Part shown: positions 9,037 to 17,995 of the stretch, piece after piece | Layout of the letters: every line of letters starts with the position of its first letter | How positions within the stretch are numbered: position 1 is the stretch's first letter | DNA from: Polaribacter sp. Hel1_85 | GTDB taxonomy: Bacteria; Bacteroidota; Bacteroidia; Flavobacteriales; Flavobacteriaceae | Direction: 5' to 3' | Assembly: GCF_000766795.1 (NCBI RefSeq) | Contig: NZ_JPDS01000002.1 | Coordinates: 563,001 to 627,000, forward strand | Length of the DNA: 64,000 nucleotides | Made by a program: the position numbers and the translations under genes | The notes under the pieces: generated by a model | What the model saw: the letters and a program-made list of their open reading frames with translations, nothing else | Told to the model about the DNA's origin: nothing | Database searches by the model: none

Positions 9037-10824
9037 ATGAGTAGATTAATTGGTAGACTACCAAAAGTAGGAATTCGTCCTGTGATTGATGGACGTGAAT
9101 TAGGGGTTAGAGAGTCTTTAGAAGTTCAAACAATGGACATGGCTAAGGCTGCAGCTAAACTAATTGAGGAAACATTGCGTTTTCCTAGTGGAGAAAAAGT
9201 AGAATGTGTTATTGCAGATACTACTATTGGAGGTGTTGCAGATGCAGCAGCTTGCGCAGATAAATTTAAAAGAGAAGGAGTAGAAGTTTCATTAACAGTA
9301 ACTCCATGTTGGTGTTATGGAACAGAAGTTATGGATACAGATCCTTCAACTCCAAAAGCAGTTTGGGGATTTAATGGAACAGAAAGACCAGGTGCTGTGT
9401 ATTTAGCAGCTGCTTTGGCAGGATATTCTCAAAAAGGATTACCAGCTTTTGGTATTTATGGTAAAGAAGTTCAAGATGGTGGAGATCAAACAATTCCTCA
9501 AGACGTTTCTGAAAAGATTTTACGTTTTGTAAAAGGTGGTTTGGCTGTTGCTCAAATGAATGGTAAATCTTATTTATCTATAGGATATAGTTCTATGGGT
9601 ATTGCTGGTTCTATGGTAGATGTAAACTTTTTACAAGATTACTTAGGTGTTAGATCTGAGTTTGTAGAATCTGTAGAAATTTTAAGACGTATAGATGAAG
9701 GTATTTTTGATCAAGAAGAATATGCAAAAGCATTAGCTTGGACAAAAGAAAACTGTATAGAAGGAAAAGACTATAACAGCCCTGAAGCTCAAAAATCAGC
9801 AGAAGTAAAAGAAGCTGAGTGGGAAAAAGTTGTGAAAATGACTTTAATCTGTAAAGATTTAATGAACGGAAACCCAAAGTTAAAAGAAATGGGCTTTGGT
9901 GAAGAATCTAAAGGTAGAAATGCAATTATGGGAGGTTTCCAAGGTCAACGTCAGTGGACCGATTACCAACCAAATGCAGATTATACTGAGTCTATTTTAA
10001 ATTCATCTTTTGATTGGAATGGAATTAGACAAGCATATACTTTTGCAACAGAAAACGATTGTTTAAATGCAATTTCTATGTTGTTCGGACACTTGTTAAC
10101 AAACAAAGCTCAGTTATTCTCTGATGTACGTACGTACTGGAGTCCTGAGTCTGTAGAAAGAGTTACAGGTAAAAAATTAACAGGTATTGCTAAAGATGGA
10201 ATTATCCACTTAATCAATTCTGGATCTACAACGTTAGATGCAACTGCACAACAAGAAGATGCTGAAGGAAACCCTACAATGAAACCATTCTGGGATATTT
10301 CTGAAAAAGAAGTTCAAAGATGTTTAGATAATACAAAGTGGCCTGCAGCAATTGCAGAATATTTTAGAGGTGGTGGTTTTTCATCACAATTTAAAACGAG
10401 AGGTGAGTTACCAATGACAATGTGTAGAATAAACTTGGTTAAAGGAATTGGACCAGTTTTACAAATTGTAGAAGGATGGAGTGTTGAGTTGCCAGAAGAT
10501 GTTCATGAAGTTTTAGATGAAAGAACAAATCCTACTTGGCCAACTACATGGTTTGTGCCTAGAACAACAGGTACAGGTTTCTTTAAAGATGTGTATACAG
10601 TAATGGCTAAATGGGGAGCAAATCACGGTGCAATTTCTCATGGACATATTGGTGCAGATTTAATTTCTTTAGCAGCAATGTTACGTATTCCTGTGAACAT
10701 GCATAATGTTAGTGAAGATGACGTATTTAGACCAAGTGCATGGTCTGCTTTTGGAGAAGGATTAGAAGGAGCTGATTACAGAGCTTGTAAAAATTACGGT
10801 CCGTTATACGGATTTAAAGAATAA
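9037..10824 (+). CDS. fucI: L-fucose isomerase
   Basis: This 595-residue protein is FucI, which converts L-fucose to L-fuculose in the cytoplasm with Mn2+. Its length is near that of the E. coli enzyme (591). Recognisable stretches include [20 protein letters not shown] at the start, [36 protein letters not shown], and the C-terminal [15 protein letters not shown] and [17 protein letters not shown]. The aldolase gene precedes it by 20 nt and the FGGY kinase follows by 57 nt, across a hairpin. FucI homologues can also isomerise D-arabinose, but the operon points to fucose. Confidence 0.97.
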   Translation: MSRLIGRLPKVGIRPVIDGRELGVRESLEVQTMDMAKAAAKLIEETLRFPSGEKVECVIADTTIGGVADAAACADKFKREGVEVSLTVTPCWCYGTEVMDTDPSTPKAVWGFNGTERPGAVYLAAALAGYSQKGLPAFGIYGKEVQDGGDQTIPQDVSEKILRFVKGGLAVAQMNGKSYLSIGYSSMGIAGSMVDVNFLQDYLGVRSEFVESVEILRRIDEGIFDQEEYAKALAWTKENCIEGKDYNSPEAQKSAEVKEAEWEKVVKMTLICKDLMNGNPKLKEMGFGEESKGRNAIMGGFQGQRQWTDYQPNADYTESILNSSFDWNGIRQAYTFATENDCLNAISMLFGHLLTNKAQLFSDVRTYWSPESVERVTGKKLTGIAKDGIIHLINSGSTTLDATAQQEDAEGNPTMKPFWDISEKEVQRCLDNTKWPAAIAEYFRGGGFSSQFKTRGELPMTMCRINLVKGIGPVLQIVEGWSVELPEDVHEVLDERTNPTWPTTWFVPRTTGTGFFKDVYTVMAKWGANHGAISHGHIGADLISLAAMLRIPVNMHNVSEDDVFRPSAWSAFGEGLEGADYRACKNYGPLYGFKE

Positions 10825-10830
10825 CTATTA

Positions 10831-10863
10831 AAAGGTGTTTGACTTTTTAAGTTAAACACCTTT
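10831..10863 (+). terminator. Hairpin between fucI and the kinase gene
   Basis: There are 15-bp arms (10831-10845 and 10849-10863, one G-U wobble) with a 3-nt loop. Only a weak T-rich tail follows. It may be a partial terminator or a processing/stability element setting fucI expression above that of the kinase. Confidence 0.55.
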
Positions 10864-10881
10864 CTTAAATTTTGAACAGTC

Positions 10882-12192
10882 ATGATAAACGTAATTGCTG
10901 TTATTGATATAGGGAAGACAAATAAAAAAATACTTTTGTTTGATGAAAACTTTGAAGATGTATATCAAAATTCAACACAATTTGATGAGGTTTCTGATGA
11001 AGATGGATATCCTTGTGATGATATAGATTCTATCGAAAATTGGATAAAGAGTGAAATTAAAAGAATACAATCTGAAGGTGAATATTCTATAAAAGCTATT
11101 AATTTTTCTACACATGGAGCTAGTCTAATTTATTTAGATAAGAATGGAGAAAGAATTACACCTTTATATAATTATTTAAAGCCATTAGACATAGAAGATT
11201 ACAAAGAGCCTTTTGAATCTTATGGAGGAAAAGAAGAGTTTTCTAGAAAAACAGCTTCTCCTGCTTATGGAATGTTAAATACTGGGCTTCAAATTTTAAA
11301 ATTACAAAAAGAAAAACCAGTATTTTGGAGTAAAGTAGATACTATCTTACATTACCCACAATACTTAAGTTATCTTTTTACAAAAAATATAACTGCAGAT
11401 TTTACTTCTGTAGGAGCACATACAGCAACTTGGGATTTTGATAATATGGAATACCATAAATGGGTTTCTGATTATAAATTAAATTTACCAACTCCCCAGA
11501 AAGGTACAGAAGCTGTAAGTGTAGAATTTAATAGTCAAAATATTGCAATAGGAACTGGTTTACACGATAGTTCTTCTTCGATCATTCCGTTGTTAGAAAA
11601 AAGAAAAAATAAAGAATTTATATTACTATCTACAGGAACTTGGATTATAGCAATGAATCCTTTTAGTAAAGATAGTTTAACACAACAACAGTTAAAAAAT
11701 AATTGTTTGTGCTTTATGACTCCAGAAAAGCAGCAGATAAAATCATCTATGCAGTTTTTAGGAAAAATACATGAAGTTTACTTAACAGCATTAAGTGAGT
11801 TTTATAAAGTTGATGTAAACAAACATTTACATCTTCAATTAAATAAAAAATTGTGTCAAGAAATATTATACGAAAATTCACGTGTTTTCTTATCCGAAGG
11901 AATAGATGAAGATTTTGAAGCACATCCAAATTTATTAGCAAACTATGCAAACTATGAAACTGCATATTATCAACTAGTTTTTGAAATTAGTAAAAAAGTA
12001 ATTAAAGGAATTAAATTAATTTCTGATGAAAATTCTTCTATTAAAGAGGTTTTTATCTCTGGAGGATTTAATAAAAATCTAATATTTATATCATTTTTAA
12101 AATTACTAAAAAATGATATTGTAATAAAAATTTCTGATTGTAAAAACGAAAGCGCGTTAGGTGCTGCGTTAATGATGAAATCTTATTTATAA
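10882..12192 (+). CDS. FGGY-family sugar kinase (L-fuculokinase-like)
   Basis: This 436-residue FGGY carbohydrate kinase has an N-terminal [14 protein letters not shown] phosphate-binding loop, a middle [14 protein letters not shown] region, and a C-terminal [12 protein letters not shown] and FISGGFNKN typical of the second actin-like domain. In this operon it should phosphorylate L-fuculose to fuculose-1-phosphate using ATP. The sequence resembles the shorter rhamnulokinase-like members found in Bacteroidota fucose/rhamnose operons, so rhamnulose may also be accepted. It lies between fucI (57 nt) and fbp (23 nt). I leave the symbol blank because FucK and RhaB cannot be told apart reliably here. 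Confidence 0.85.
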   Translation: MINVIAVIDIGKTNKKILLFDENFEDVYQNSTQFDEVSDEDGYPCDDIDSIENWIKSEIKRIQSEGEYSIKAINFSTHGASLIYLDKNGERITPLYNYLKPLDIEDYKEPFESYGGKEEFSRKTASPAYGMLNTGLQILKLQKEKPVFWSKVDTILHYPQYLSYLFTKNITADFTSVGAHTATWDFDNMEYHKWVSDYKLNLPTPQKGTEAVSVEFNSQNIAIGTGLHDSSSSIIPLLEKRKNKEFILLSTGTWIIAMNPFSKDSLTQQQLKNNCLCFMTPEKQQIKSSMQFLGKIHEVYLTALSEFYKVDVNKHLHLQLNKKLCQEILYENSRVFLSEGIDEDFEAHPNLLANYANYETAYYQLVFEISKKVIKGIKLISDENSSIKEVFISGGFNKNLIFISFLKLLKNDIVIKISDCKNESALGAALMMKSYL

Positions 12193-12215
12193 GTTTAATT
12201 ATTATTAAAAAATCT

Positions 12216-13217
12216 ATGAACCAACAAAAAAGAACTTTAGGAGAATTTATTATTGAAAATCAATCTTCTTTTCCTTTTTCGAGTGGGGAGTTGTCCAGCC
12301 TTTTAAATGCATTACGTTTAGCAGCAAAAGTTGTAAACCATGAAGTAAACAAAGCAGGTTTAGTAGATCTTTTTGGAAATTCTGGTGATGTAAATGTACA
12401 AGGTGAAGATCAACAAAAATTAGATGTTTTTGCAAACAATACATTTATACAATCTTTAAAAAATAGAGACATTGTTTGTGGTATTGTTTCTGAAGAAAAT
12501 GATGAATTTTTAACTATAGAAGGATTAGACAAAAAATCTAATGGTAAATATGTAGTTCTTATGGATCCTTTAGATGGGTCATCTAATATTGATGTGAATG
12601 TTTCTGTAGGAACAATTTTTTCAATCTTTAGAAGAATTACACCAATAGGAACACCAGTAGAAGAAAAAGATTTTTTACAACCAGGTAGAGAGCAAGTTGC
12701 GGCAGGTTATGTTGTTTATGGTACTTCTACAATGTTAGTCTATACAACAGGTGATGGAGTTAATGGATTTACACTAAATCCAGCAATTGGTTCTTTTTAT
12801 CTTTCTCATCCAGATATGAAATTTCCAGAAAAAGGAAATATTTACTCTGTAAATGAAGGTAATTATAGTCATTTTCCAGAACCCGTAAAAAAATATATAA
12901 AATACTGTCAAAAAGTAGAAGAAGACAGACCTTATTCACATAGGTATATTGGTTCTTTAGTATCTGATTTTCATAGAAATATGATAAAAGGAGGTATTTA
13001 TTTATATCCAAATAGCACAGTAAATATAGAAGGAAAATTAAGACTACTTTATGAGTGTAATCCAATAGCTTTTTTAACAGAGCAAGCAGATGGTATTGCA
13101 ATTAATGGTGTAGAAAATATATTAGATATTGTTCCTACAGATATTCATGAACGAGCTCCTTTTTATTGTGGTAGTAGTTCTATGGTAAAAAAATTACAAG
13201 AATTTATTGAAAAATAA
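12216..13217 (+). CDS. fbp: Fructose-1,6-bisphosphatase class 1
   Basis: This 333-residue class 1 fructose-1,6-bisphosphatase removes the C1 phosphate in gluconeogenesis. The metal-site signatures are EEN (93-95) and [10 protein letters not shown] (117-126), and a later [12 protein letters not shown] matches the family active-site region. Its presence in the fucose operon makes metabolic sense: fuculose-1-phosphate cleavage gives DHAP, and cells growing on fucose need gluconeogenesis for hexose phosphates. It follows the kinase by 23 nt and precedes the sensor gene by 38 nt. Confidence 0.96.
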   Translation: MNQQKRTLGEFIIENQSSFPFSSGELSSLLNALRLAAKVVNHEVNKAGLVDLFGNSGDVNVQGEDQQKLDVFANNTFIQSLKNRDIVCGIVSEENDEFLTIEGLDKKSNGKYVVLMDPLDGSSNIDVNVSVGTIFSIFRRITPIGTPVEEKDFLQPGREQVAAGYVVYGTSTMLVYTTGDGVNGFTLNPAIGSFYLSHPDMKFPEKGNIYSVNEGNYSHFPEPVKKYIKYCQKVEEDRPYSHRYIGSLVSDFHRNMIKGGIYLYPNSTVNIEGKLRLLYECNPIAFLTEQADGIAINGVENILDIVPTDIHERAPFYCGSSSMVKKLQEFIEK

Positions 13218-13255
13218 AATCTAGTATTTATATTTAGTGAAAATTAAAAAGTAAT

Positions 13256-16200
13256 ATGAACAGAGTTCTATTTTTCATTGGTTTTGTATTTTTACTATGT
13301 ATTCAACAAATTAGTTCTCAAAATTTTGAGAGAATTTCTAATAAAGAAGGTTTTAATCAAAATACAGTAAATGCCATAGAACAAGACAAATATGGTTTTT
13401 TATGGTATGCAACCCCAAATGGTTTAATTCGTTATGATGGGTATGAGTTTAAAACATTTACTACTCAATCTAAGAGTGATGGAGCAATTTCTAGTAATAA
13501 TATTACTTATTTGTTTAATGATAAAAACGGAATACTTTGGATAGGAACAAATGTAGGTGTTAACATTTATGTGCCTTGGTTAGAACGCTTTTTTACAGTG
13601 CCGCTTAAATATAATATTGATGTAAATAAAATTGATTCTGAAAACGATGGTTTTGTTTGGATATCTTCATCTAAAGAATTAATAAGATGTAAATTAAAAG
13701 ATGTTAGTAAAGGTATTTTTGAAGTGTCTGATAATATTCTTGATGAAAAAACAGAAAATATAAAAATTAATACTTTTGCTTTTGGACTAAATTCTTCTAA
13801 AATTTTAGGAACAAATAATGGACTGAAAAAAGTTAGTTATCAATCAGAATTCTCTTTGGTAAATAATGCGACTTTTAATTTAGATGAATTTAATTACTTT
13901 AATAATAAAGATATTACTGAAATTATTAAAGTAGATAACATATATTGGATTGGTACAAACGACGGTTTATATAGTTCAAATTTAGACTCAAACTCAAAAT
14001 ATTTAGTTAAAAAAATAAAGATTCAAAATAAAGAAACTTCTTTCTTTGTAAATAGTCTTTTTAAAGACAATCAAAATACAATATGGATTGGTACAACAGG
14101 AGATGGATTGTATAAATATAACCCCATTTTAAATTCCTTTAGTCACTTTAATTACGATTCAAAGAATAAAAATAGTATTAGTAGTCATCAAATTAATGCC
14201 GTTTTTCAAGATAGTTTTAATGTTCTTTGGATTGGTACTGCACAAGGTGGAATTAATAAATTAGACCTTTTTCAAAAACCATTTTACTCATACACACACA
14301 ACCCATATAATAAGTTTTCTATTGGTGATAATTTAATAACATCAATACTTGAAGATAATAATGGCAAAATCTGGGTTTCTGGTTATAATAAAAAACTATT
14401 TAGAAGCATAGATACAATTAATGAAAACAGTCTAGATAAAATTAAGTTTGAAGATTTACAAAGTAAATTACCTATTGAAGAAAATGATATAATAAGATGC
14501 ATTTATCAAGATCAAAGAAATTATATTTGGTTTGGTACCGATAAAAAAGTATTTGTATACAGCCCCATAAAAAAAGATTTTAAAGAAATTCAATTTTTAT
14601 CAAAAGATAATAATGCACAATTATTTTTAACAAGAAAAATTGCTCAGATAAATGAAACAGATATTGTTTTATCTGGTAATAAAATTATAGTAATAGAAAA
14701 TCCCTGGAAAGAAATAGAGCAAAAAAGAAACCCAAAAATTAAGATAAAATCTAGCTTAAAAATAGCTGCAAGTAGAGTGCAATCTTTCTTGCAAGATAGT
14801 AGCAATCAATTATGGTTTGGAACAGATTATGGCTTATTACAATGTAAATATAAAGATGGAAATATTAAAGTAATAAGACAATACCAAGACAATAAAACAG
14901 GGAGTAGTAAAATAAGTTACAATAGAGTTTTTACTTTGCTTGAAGATGATAAAAAGAATATTTGGATTGGTACTTTTGGTGGTGGTTTAAATAAATTAAC
15001 GTTAGACAGTGATCATAATCCTATTAAAATGGATTATTTTAGAAAAAACGATGTCTTGCCAGATGATGCAATTTATGGAATCTTAGCACAGAAAAACAGC
15101 AATGATTTATGGATTAGTACAGATATGGGATTAGTTCGTTTTAATAAAGAAACTAATAAAGTAAATGTTTTTGATGTTAGTGATGGTTTGTTTCACAACA
15201 ACTTTAGACAATCTGCTTATACAAAAGGAAAATCTGGATTGATGTATTTTGGGGGATTAAATGGCTTAACTATTTTTAATCCGAAGAAAATGGTTTTAAA
15301 TAAACAACCTCCAAAGGTTTTAATAACCTCTTTATTAATTAATAATAAACCTATAACGATAGGTGAGAAATTAGATGATATTGTTATTCTAAATAAAGTT
15401 ATTTCAGAAACAGATACTATTACTGTAAGTAAAAATCAACGAATTATATCTTTTAATATTGTTGCAGAACACACATCTGCGCCAGCAAAAAATAAAATAG
15501 CCTATAAATTAGAAGGTTTTAATAAAGATTGGGTAGAAATAAATAAAGGTAAATCTGGTATAACTTATACCAATTTGTCTGCTGGTACATACAAGTTAAA
15601 AGTAAAATCTGCTAATGGTGATGGTATTTGGAGTGCCTCAACAAAAACATTAACTTTAATTATTTTACCGCTTTGGTATCAAACTTGGTGGAGTTACTCT
15701 TTATTGATGCTGATGTTTTTAGGAGTTGGTATAGGGATCGTTTTCTATTTTGTTAGGCATGAAAAGTTAAAGCAAAAATTGATTTATGAGCAAATAGATA
15801 AAGATAAAATGGAGGTTATTAACCAAGGTAAGTTTAGATACTTCACAAACTTATCTCATGAGTTTAGAACACCTTTAACATTAATTTCTGGTCCTTTAGA
15901 TAGAGTAATAGAAAATAATATCAACCCAGAAAATGAGCGTTTTTTGACGATTATTAAGAGAAATACTCACAGACTTTTAAGTTTAATAGACCAATTAATA
16001 ACATTTAGACAGGCAGAACAAGGTTTTCTAAATTTAAACTTTACAAAATCTACTTTAGGTGATTTTTTATATCCAACAACAGAAGCTTTTGAAAATTATG
16101 CCTTAGAAAAAAATATTAATTTTTACTATAAAATTAGTTCTCCAAATGAAGAAATTGTTATAGATGTAGAAAAAGTTGAAAGAATACTTTTTAACTTACT

Positions 16201-17386
16201 TTCAAATTCGTTTAAAAATACGCCAGCACAAGGAACTATAAATATTGATGCTTCAATTGTATTTGTAGAAAATATTAAAAGTATTAAAATTGATGTTGTA
16301 GATACTGGAAAAGGGATTCCAAAAGAAAATTTAAAGAATATTTTTGAAAGGTTTTATCAATTAGGAAATCAGGAAGGTAATGTAAGTGGTGGAGGTGTTG
16401 GTTTGTCATTTTGTAAATCTTTGATAGATTTATTTAATGGTAGTATTTCTGCAAAAAGTAAACCGAATAAAGAAACACGTTTTACAGTTATTATTCCATC
16501 GTCAAAACTAGAAGAAGTTTCAATTGAAGAAAATAGTGTAAAAAAATCATTTATAAAAAATTGGGTGCCTTTACAGCCTAAAAATTTAGAAAGTGATAGT
16601 AGTAAGCAACAAAGTAAAAAGAAACACAATATTTTAGTTGTAGAAAATGAGCTAGACATACAAGATTTTCTAAAAAGTGCCCTTTCAGATTCTTATAATG
16701 TTACAATAGCAAACAATGGTGTAGAAGCATTAGAAGAAATTAAAAAAGCAGAATTTAGTACTATTATAAGTGATGTTATGATGCCAGAGATGGATGGTTT
16801 TGAATTATGTAAAAGAATAAAAGCGAATCCAGAAACTTGTCAATTACCCGTGTTACTTTTAACTGCTTTGGGAGATAATGCCGATTTAATTAAAGGGTTA
16901 GAGTTTGGAGCAGATGAATATATTAGCAAACCATTTTCTTTAAAACACTTAGAACTTCGTTTGAAAAAATTAATTGAAAATAATCATAAGATTAAAGAAT
17001 ATTTTTCAAAAAATAGTTTGCCTCCAAAAAATAAAAAAGAATTAGGTTTATCTAAAAGAGATGTAACGTTTTTAGAGAAAATTACAGGTATAATAGAAGA
17101 AAATTTATCTAATTCAAATTTTGGAGTAGAAGAACTTTCTATAGAAGCAGGTTTAAGTTCTTCTCATTTTTATAGAAAATTAAAACAACTTACAGGGCAA
17201 GTGCCAAATGTATATTTACGTAATTTTAGATTACAAAGAGCTGCAGAATTATTAGCTAGTAATAGTGGTTTTAACGTTGCTGAGGTAATGTATCAGATTG
17301 GTATAGAATCTAACTCTTACTTTTCAACTTCATTTAAAAAGCTGCATGGTGTATCTCCTTCAGAATACTTAAAAAGGTCGAAATGA
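13256..17386 (+). CDS. Hybrid two-component system sensor/regulator (HTCS)
   Basis: This 1376-residue one-protein two-component system is typical of Bacteroidota glycan loci. In order it has a signal peptide (1-21); two seven-bladed periplasmic propellers built of Reg_prop repeats, with repeated LWIGT/IWIGT/LWFGT strands from about residue 55 to 700; a Y_Y_Y domain (about 735-800); and one membrane segment (about 806-835). A histidine kinase follows with His868 in SHEFRTPLT, then an HATPase with GGGVGLSFCKSL, a receiver with Asp1173 in SDVMMPEMDG, and an AraC-type DNA-binding domain (about 1280-1376). It should bind an oligosaccharide in the periplasm and switch on the downstream polysaccharide genes. 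Copies of its 3' end follow directly. Confidence 0.96.
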   Translation: MNRVLFFIGFVFLLCIQQISSQNFERISNKEGFNQNTVNAIEQDKYGFLWYATPNGLIRYDGYEFKTFTTQSKSDGAISSNNITYLFNDKNGILWIGTNVGVNIYVPWLERFFTVPLKYNIDVNKIDSENDGFVWISSSKELIRCKLKDVSKGIFEVSDNILDEKTENIKINTFAFGLNSSKILGTNNGLKKVSYQSEFSLVNNATFNLDEFNYFNNKDITEIIKVDNIYWIGTNDGLYSSNLDSNSKYLVKKIKIQNKETSFFVNSLFKDNQNTIWIGTTGDGLYKYNPILNSFSHFNYDSKNKNSISSHQINAVFQDSFNVLWIGTAQGGINKLDLFQKPFYSYTHNPYNKFSIGDNLITSILEDNNGKIWVSGYNKKLFRSIDTINENSLDKIKFEDLQSKLPIEENDIIRCIYQDQRNYIWFGTDKKVFVYSPIKKDFKEIQFLSKDNNAQLFLTRKIAQINETDIVLSGNKIIVIENPWKEIEQKRNPKIKIKSSLKIAASRVQSFLQDSSNQLWFGTDYGLLQCKYKDGNIKVIRQYQDNKTGSSKISYNRVFTLLEDDKKNIWIGTFGGGLNKLTLDSDHNPIKMDYFRKNDVLPDDAIYGILAQKNSNDLWISTDMGLVRFNKETNKVNVFDVSDGLFHNNFRQSAYTKGKSGLMYFGGLNGLTIFNPKKMVLNKQPPKVLITSLLINNKPITIGEKLDDIVILNKVISETDTITVSKNQRIISFNIVAEHTSAPAKNKIAYKLEGFNKDWVEINKGKSGITYTNLSAGTYKLKVKSANGDGIWSASTKTLTLIILPLWYQTWWSYSLLMLMFLGVGIGIVFYFVRHEKLKQKLIYEQIDKDKMEVINQGKFRYFTNLSHEFRTPLTLISGPLDRVIENNINPENERFLTIIKRNTHRLLSLIDQLITFRQAEQGFLNLNFTKSTLGDFLYPTTEAFENYALEKNINFYYKISSPNEEIVIDVEKVERILFNLLSNSFKNTPAQGTINIDASIVFVENIKSIKIDVVDTGKGIPKENLKNIFERFYQLGNQEGNVSGGGVGLSFCKSLIDLFNGSISAKSKPNKETRFTVIIPSSKLEEVSIEENSVKKSFIKNWVPLQPKNLESDSSKQQSKKKHNILVVENELDIQDFLKSALSDSYNVTIANNGVEALEEIKKAEFSTIISDVMMPEMDGFELCKRIKANPETCQLPVLLLTALGDNADLIKGLEFGADEYISKPFSLKHLELRLKKLIENNHKIKEYFSKNSLPPKNKKELGLSKRDVTFLEKITGIIEENLSNSNFGVEELSIEAGLSSSHFYRKLKQLTGQVPNVYLRNFRLQRAAELLASNSGFNVAEVMYQIGIESNSYFSTSFKKLHGVSPSEYLKRSK

Positions 17387-17404
17387 TAGTTTTGAGCAAA
17401 AAAA

Positions 17405-17662
17405 GAAGGTTTAAGTTCTTCTCATTTTTATAGAAAATTAAAACAACTTACAGGGCAAGTGCCAAATGTATATTTATGTAATTTTAGATTACAAAGAGCT
17501 GCAGAATTATTAGCTAGTAATAGTGGTTTTAACGTTGCTGAGGTAATGTATCAGATTGGTATAGAATCTAACTCTTTCTTTTCAACTTCATTTAAAAAAC
17601 TGCACGGTATATCTCCTTCAGAATACTTAAAAAGGTCGAAATGATAGTTTTGAGCAAAAAAA
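17405..17662 (+). pseudogene. Tandem partial copy 1 of the HTCS 3' end
   Basis: This repeats 17147-17404 at a spacing of 258 bp, including the stop codon and the bases after it. Only about five substitutions are seen across some 250 bases, among them Arg to Cys (CGT to TGT), Tyr to Phe and Val to Ile in the AraC domain. There is no promoter or start of its own and the true gene's stop precedes it. A 61-codon open stretch (17459-17644, GTG start) is the in-frame remnant and probably not a gene. Confidence 0.92.
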
Positions 17663-17908
17663 AGAAGGCTTAAGTTCGTCTCATTTTTATAAAACAACTT
17701 GGGTCAAGTACCAAATGCATTTTACACAATTTTAGATTACAAAGAGCTGCAGTACTATTAACTAGTAATAGTGGTTTTAGCGTTGCTAAGGTAATGTATC
17801 AGGTTGGTATAGAATCTAACTTTTACTTTTCAACTTCTTTTAAAAAGTTACATGGTGTAACTCCTTCAGAATACTCAAAAAGATCAAAATGATGACTTTG
17901 AGCAAAAG
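17663..17908 (+). pseudogene. Tandem partial copy 2 of the HTCS 3' end (diverged)
   Basis: A third unit of the same repeat has many substitutions and small deletions, for example loss of bases around 17690-17705. The end of the AraC domain is still recognisable (VMYQVGIESN, then HGVTPSEYSKRSK). It is older, or decaying faster, than copy 1. Confidence 0.88.
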
Positions 17909-17948
17909 AATGATGAGTATCAGGAAATCGTTTTCGTACTACACCCCC

Positions 17949-17956
17949 TAACTTTG
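17949..17956 (+). promoter_or_regulatory. Candidate promoter -7 box
   Basis: TAACTTTG matches the TAnnTTTG consensus 40 nt before the next gene. The gap follows the broken HTCS copies, so this is the first promoter candidate for the secreted-protein block. Confidence 0.4.
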
Positions 17957-17995
17957 TAAATAATAAACCTAATTAATTAAAACTAAAAAACAATC

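Noticed and set aside
17459..17644. A 61-codon open frame with AraC-like ending
   Set aside because: It is part of the duplicated sensor 3' end, has only a GTG to begin with, no promoter and half a domain, so it is listed as a pseudogene copy.
17147..17908. Direct repeats that might be a CRISPR-like or satellite array
   Set aside because: The units are 258 bp of coding sequence with no spacers, so they are partial gene duplications.
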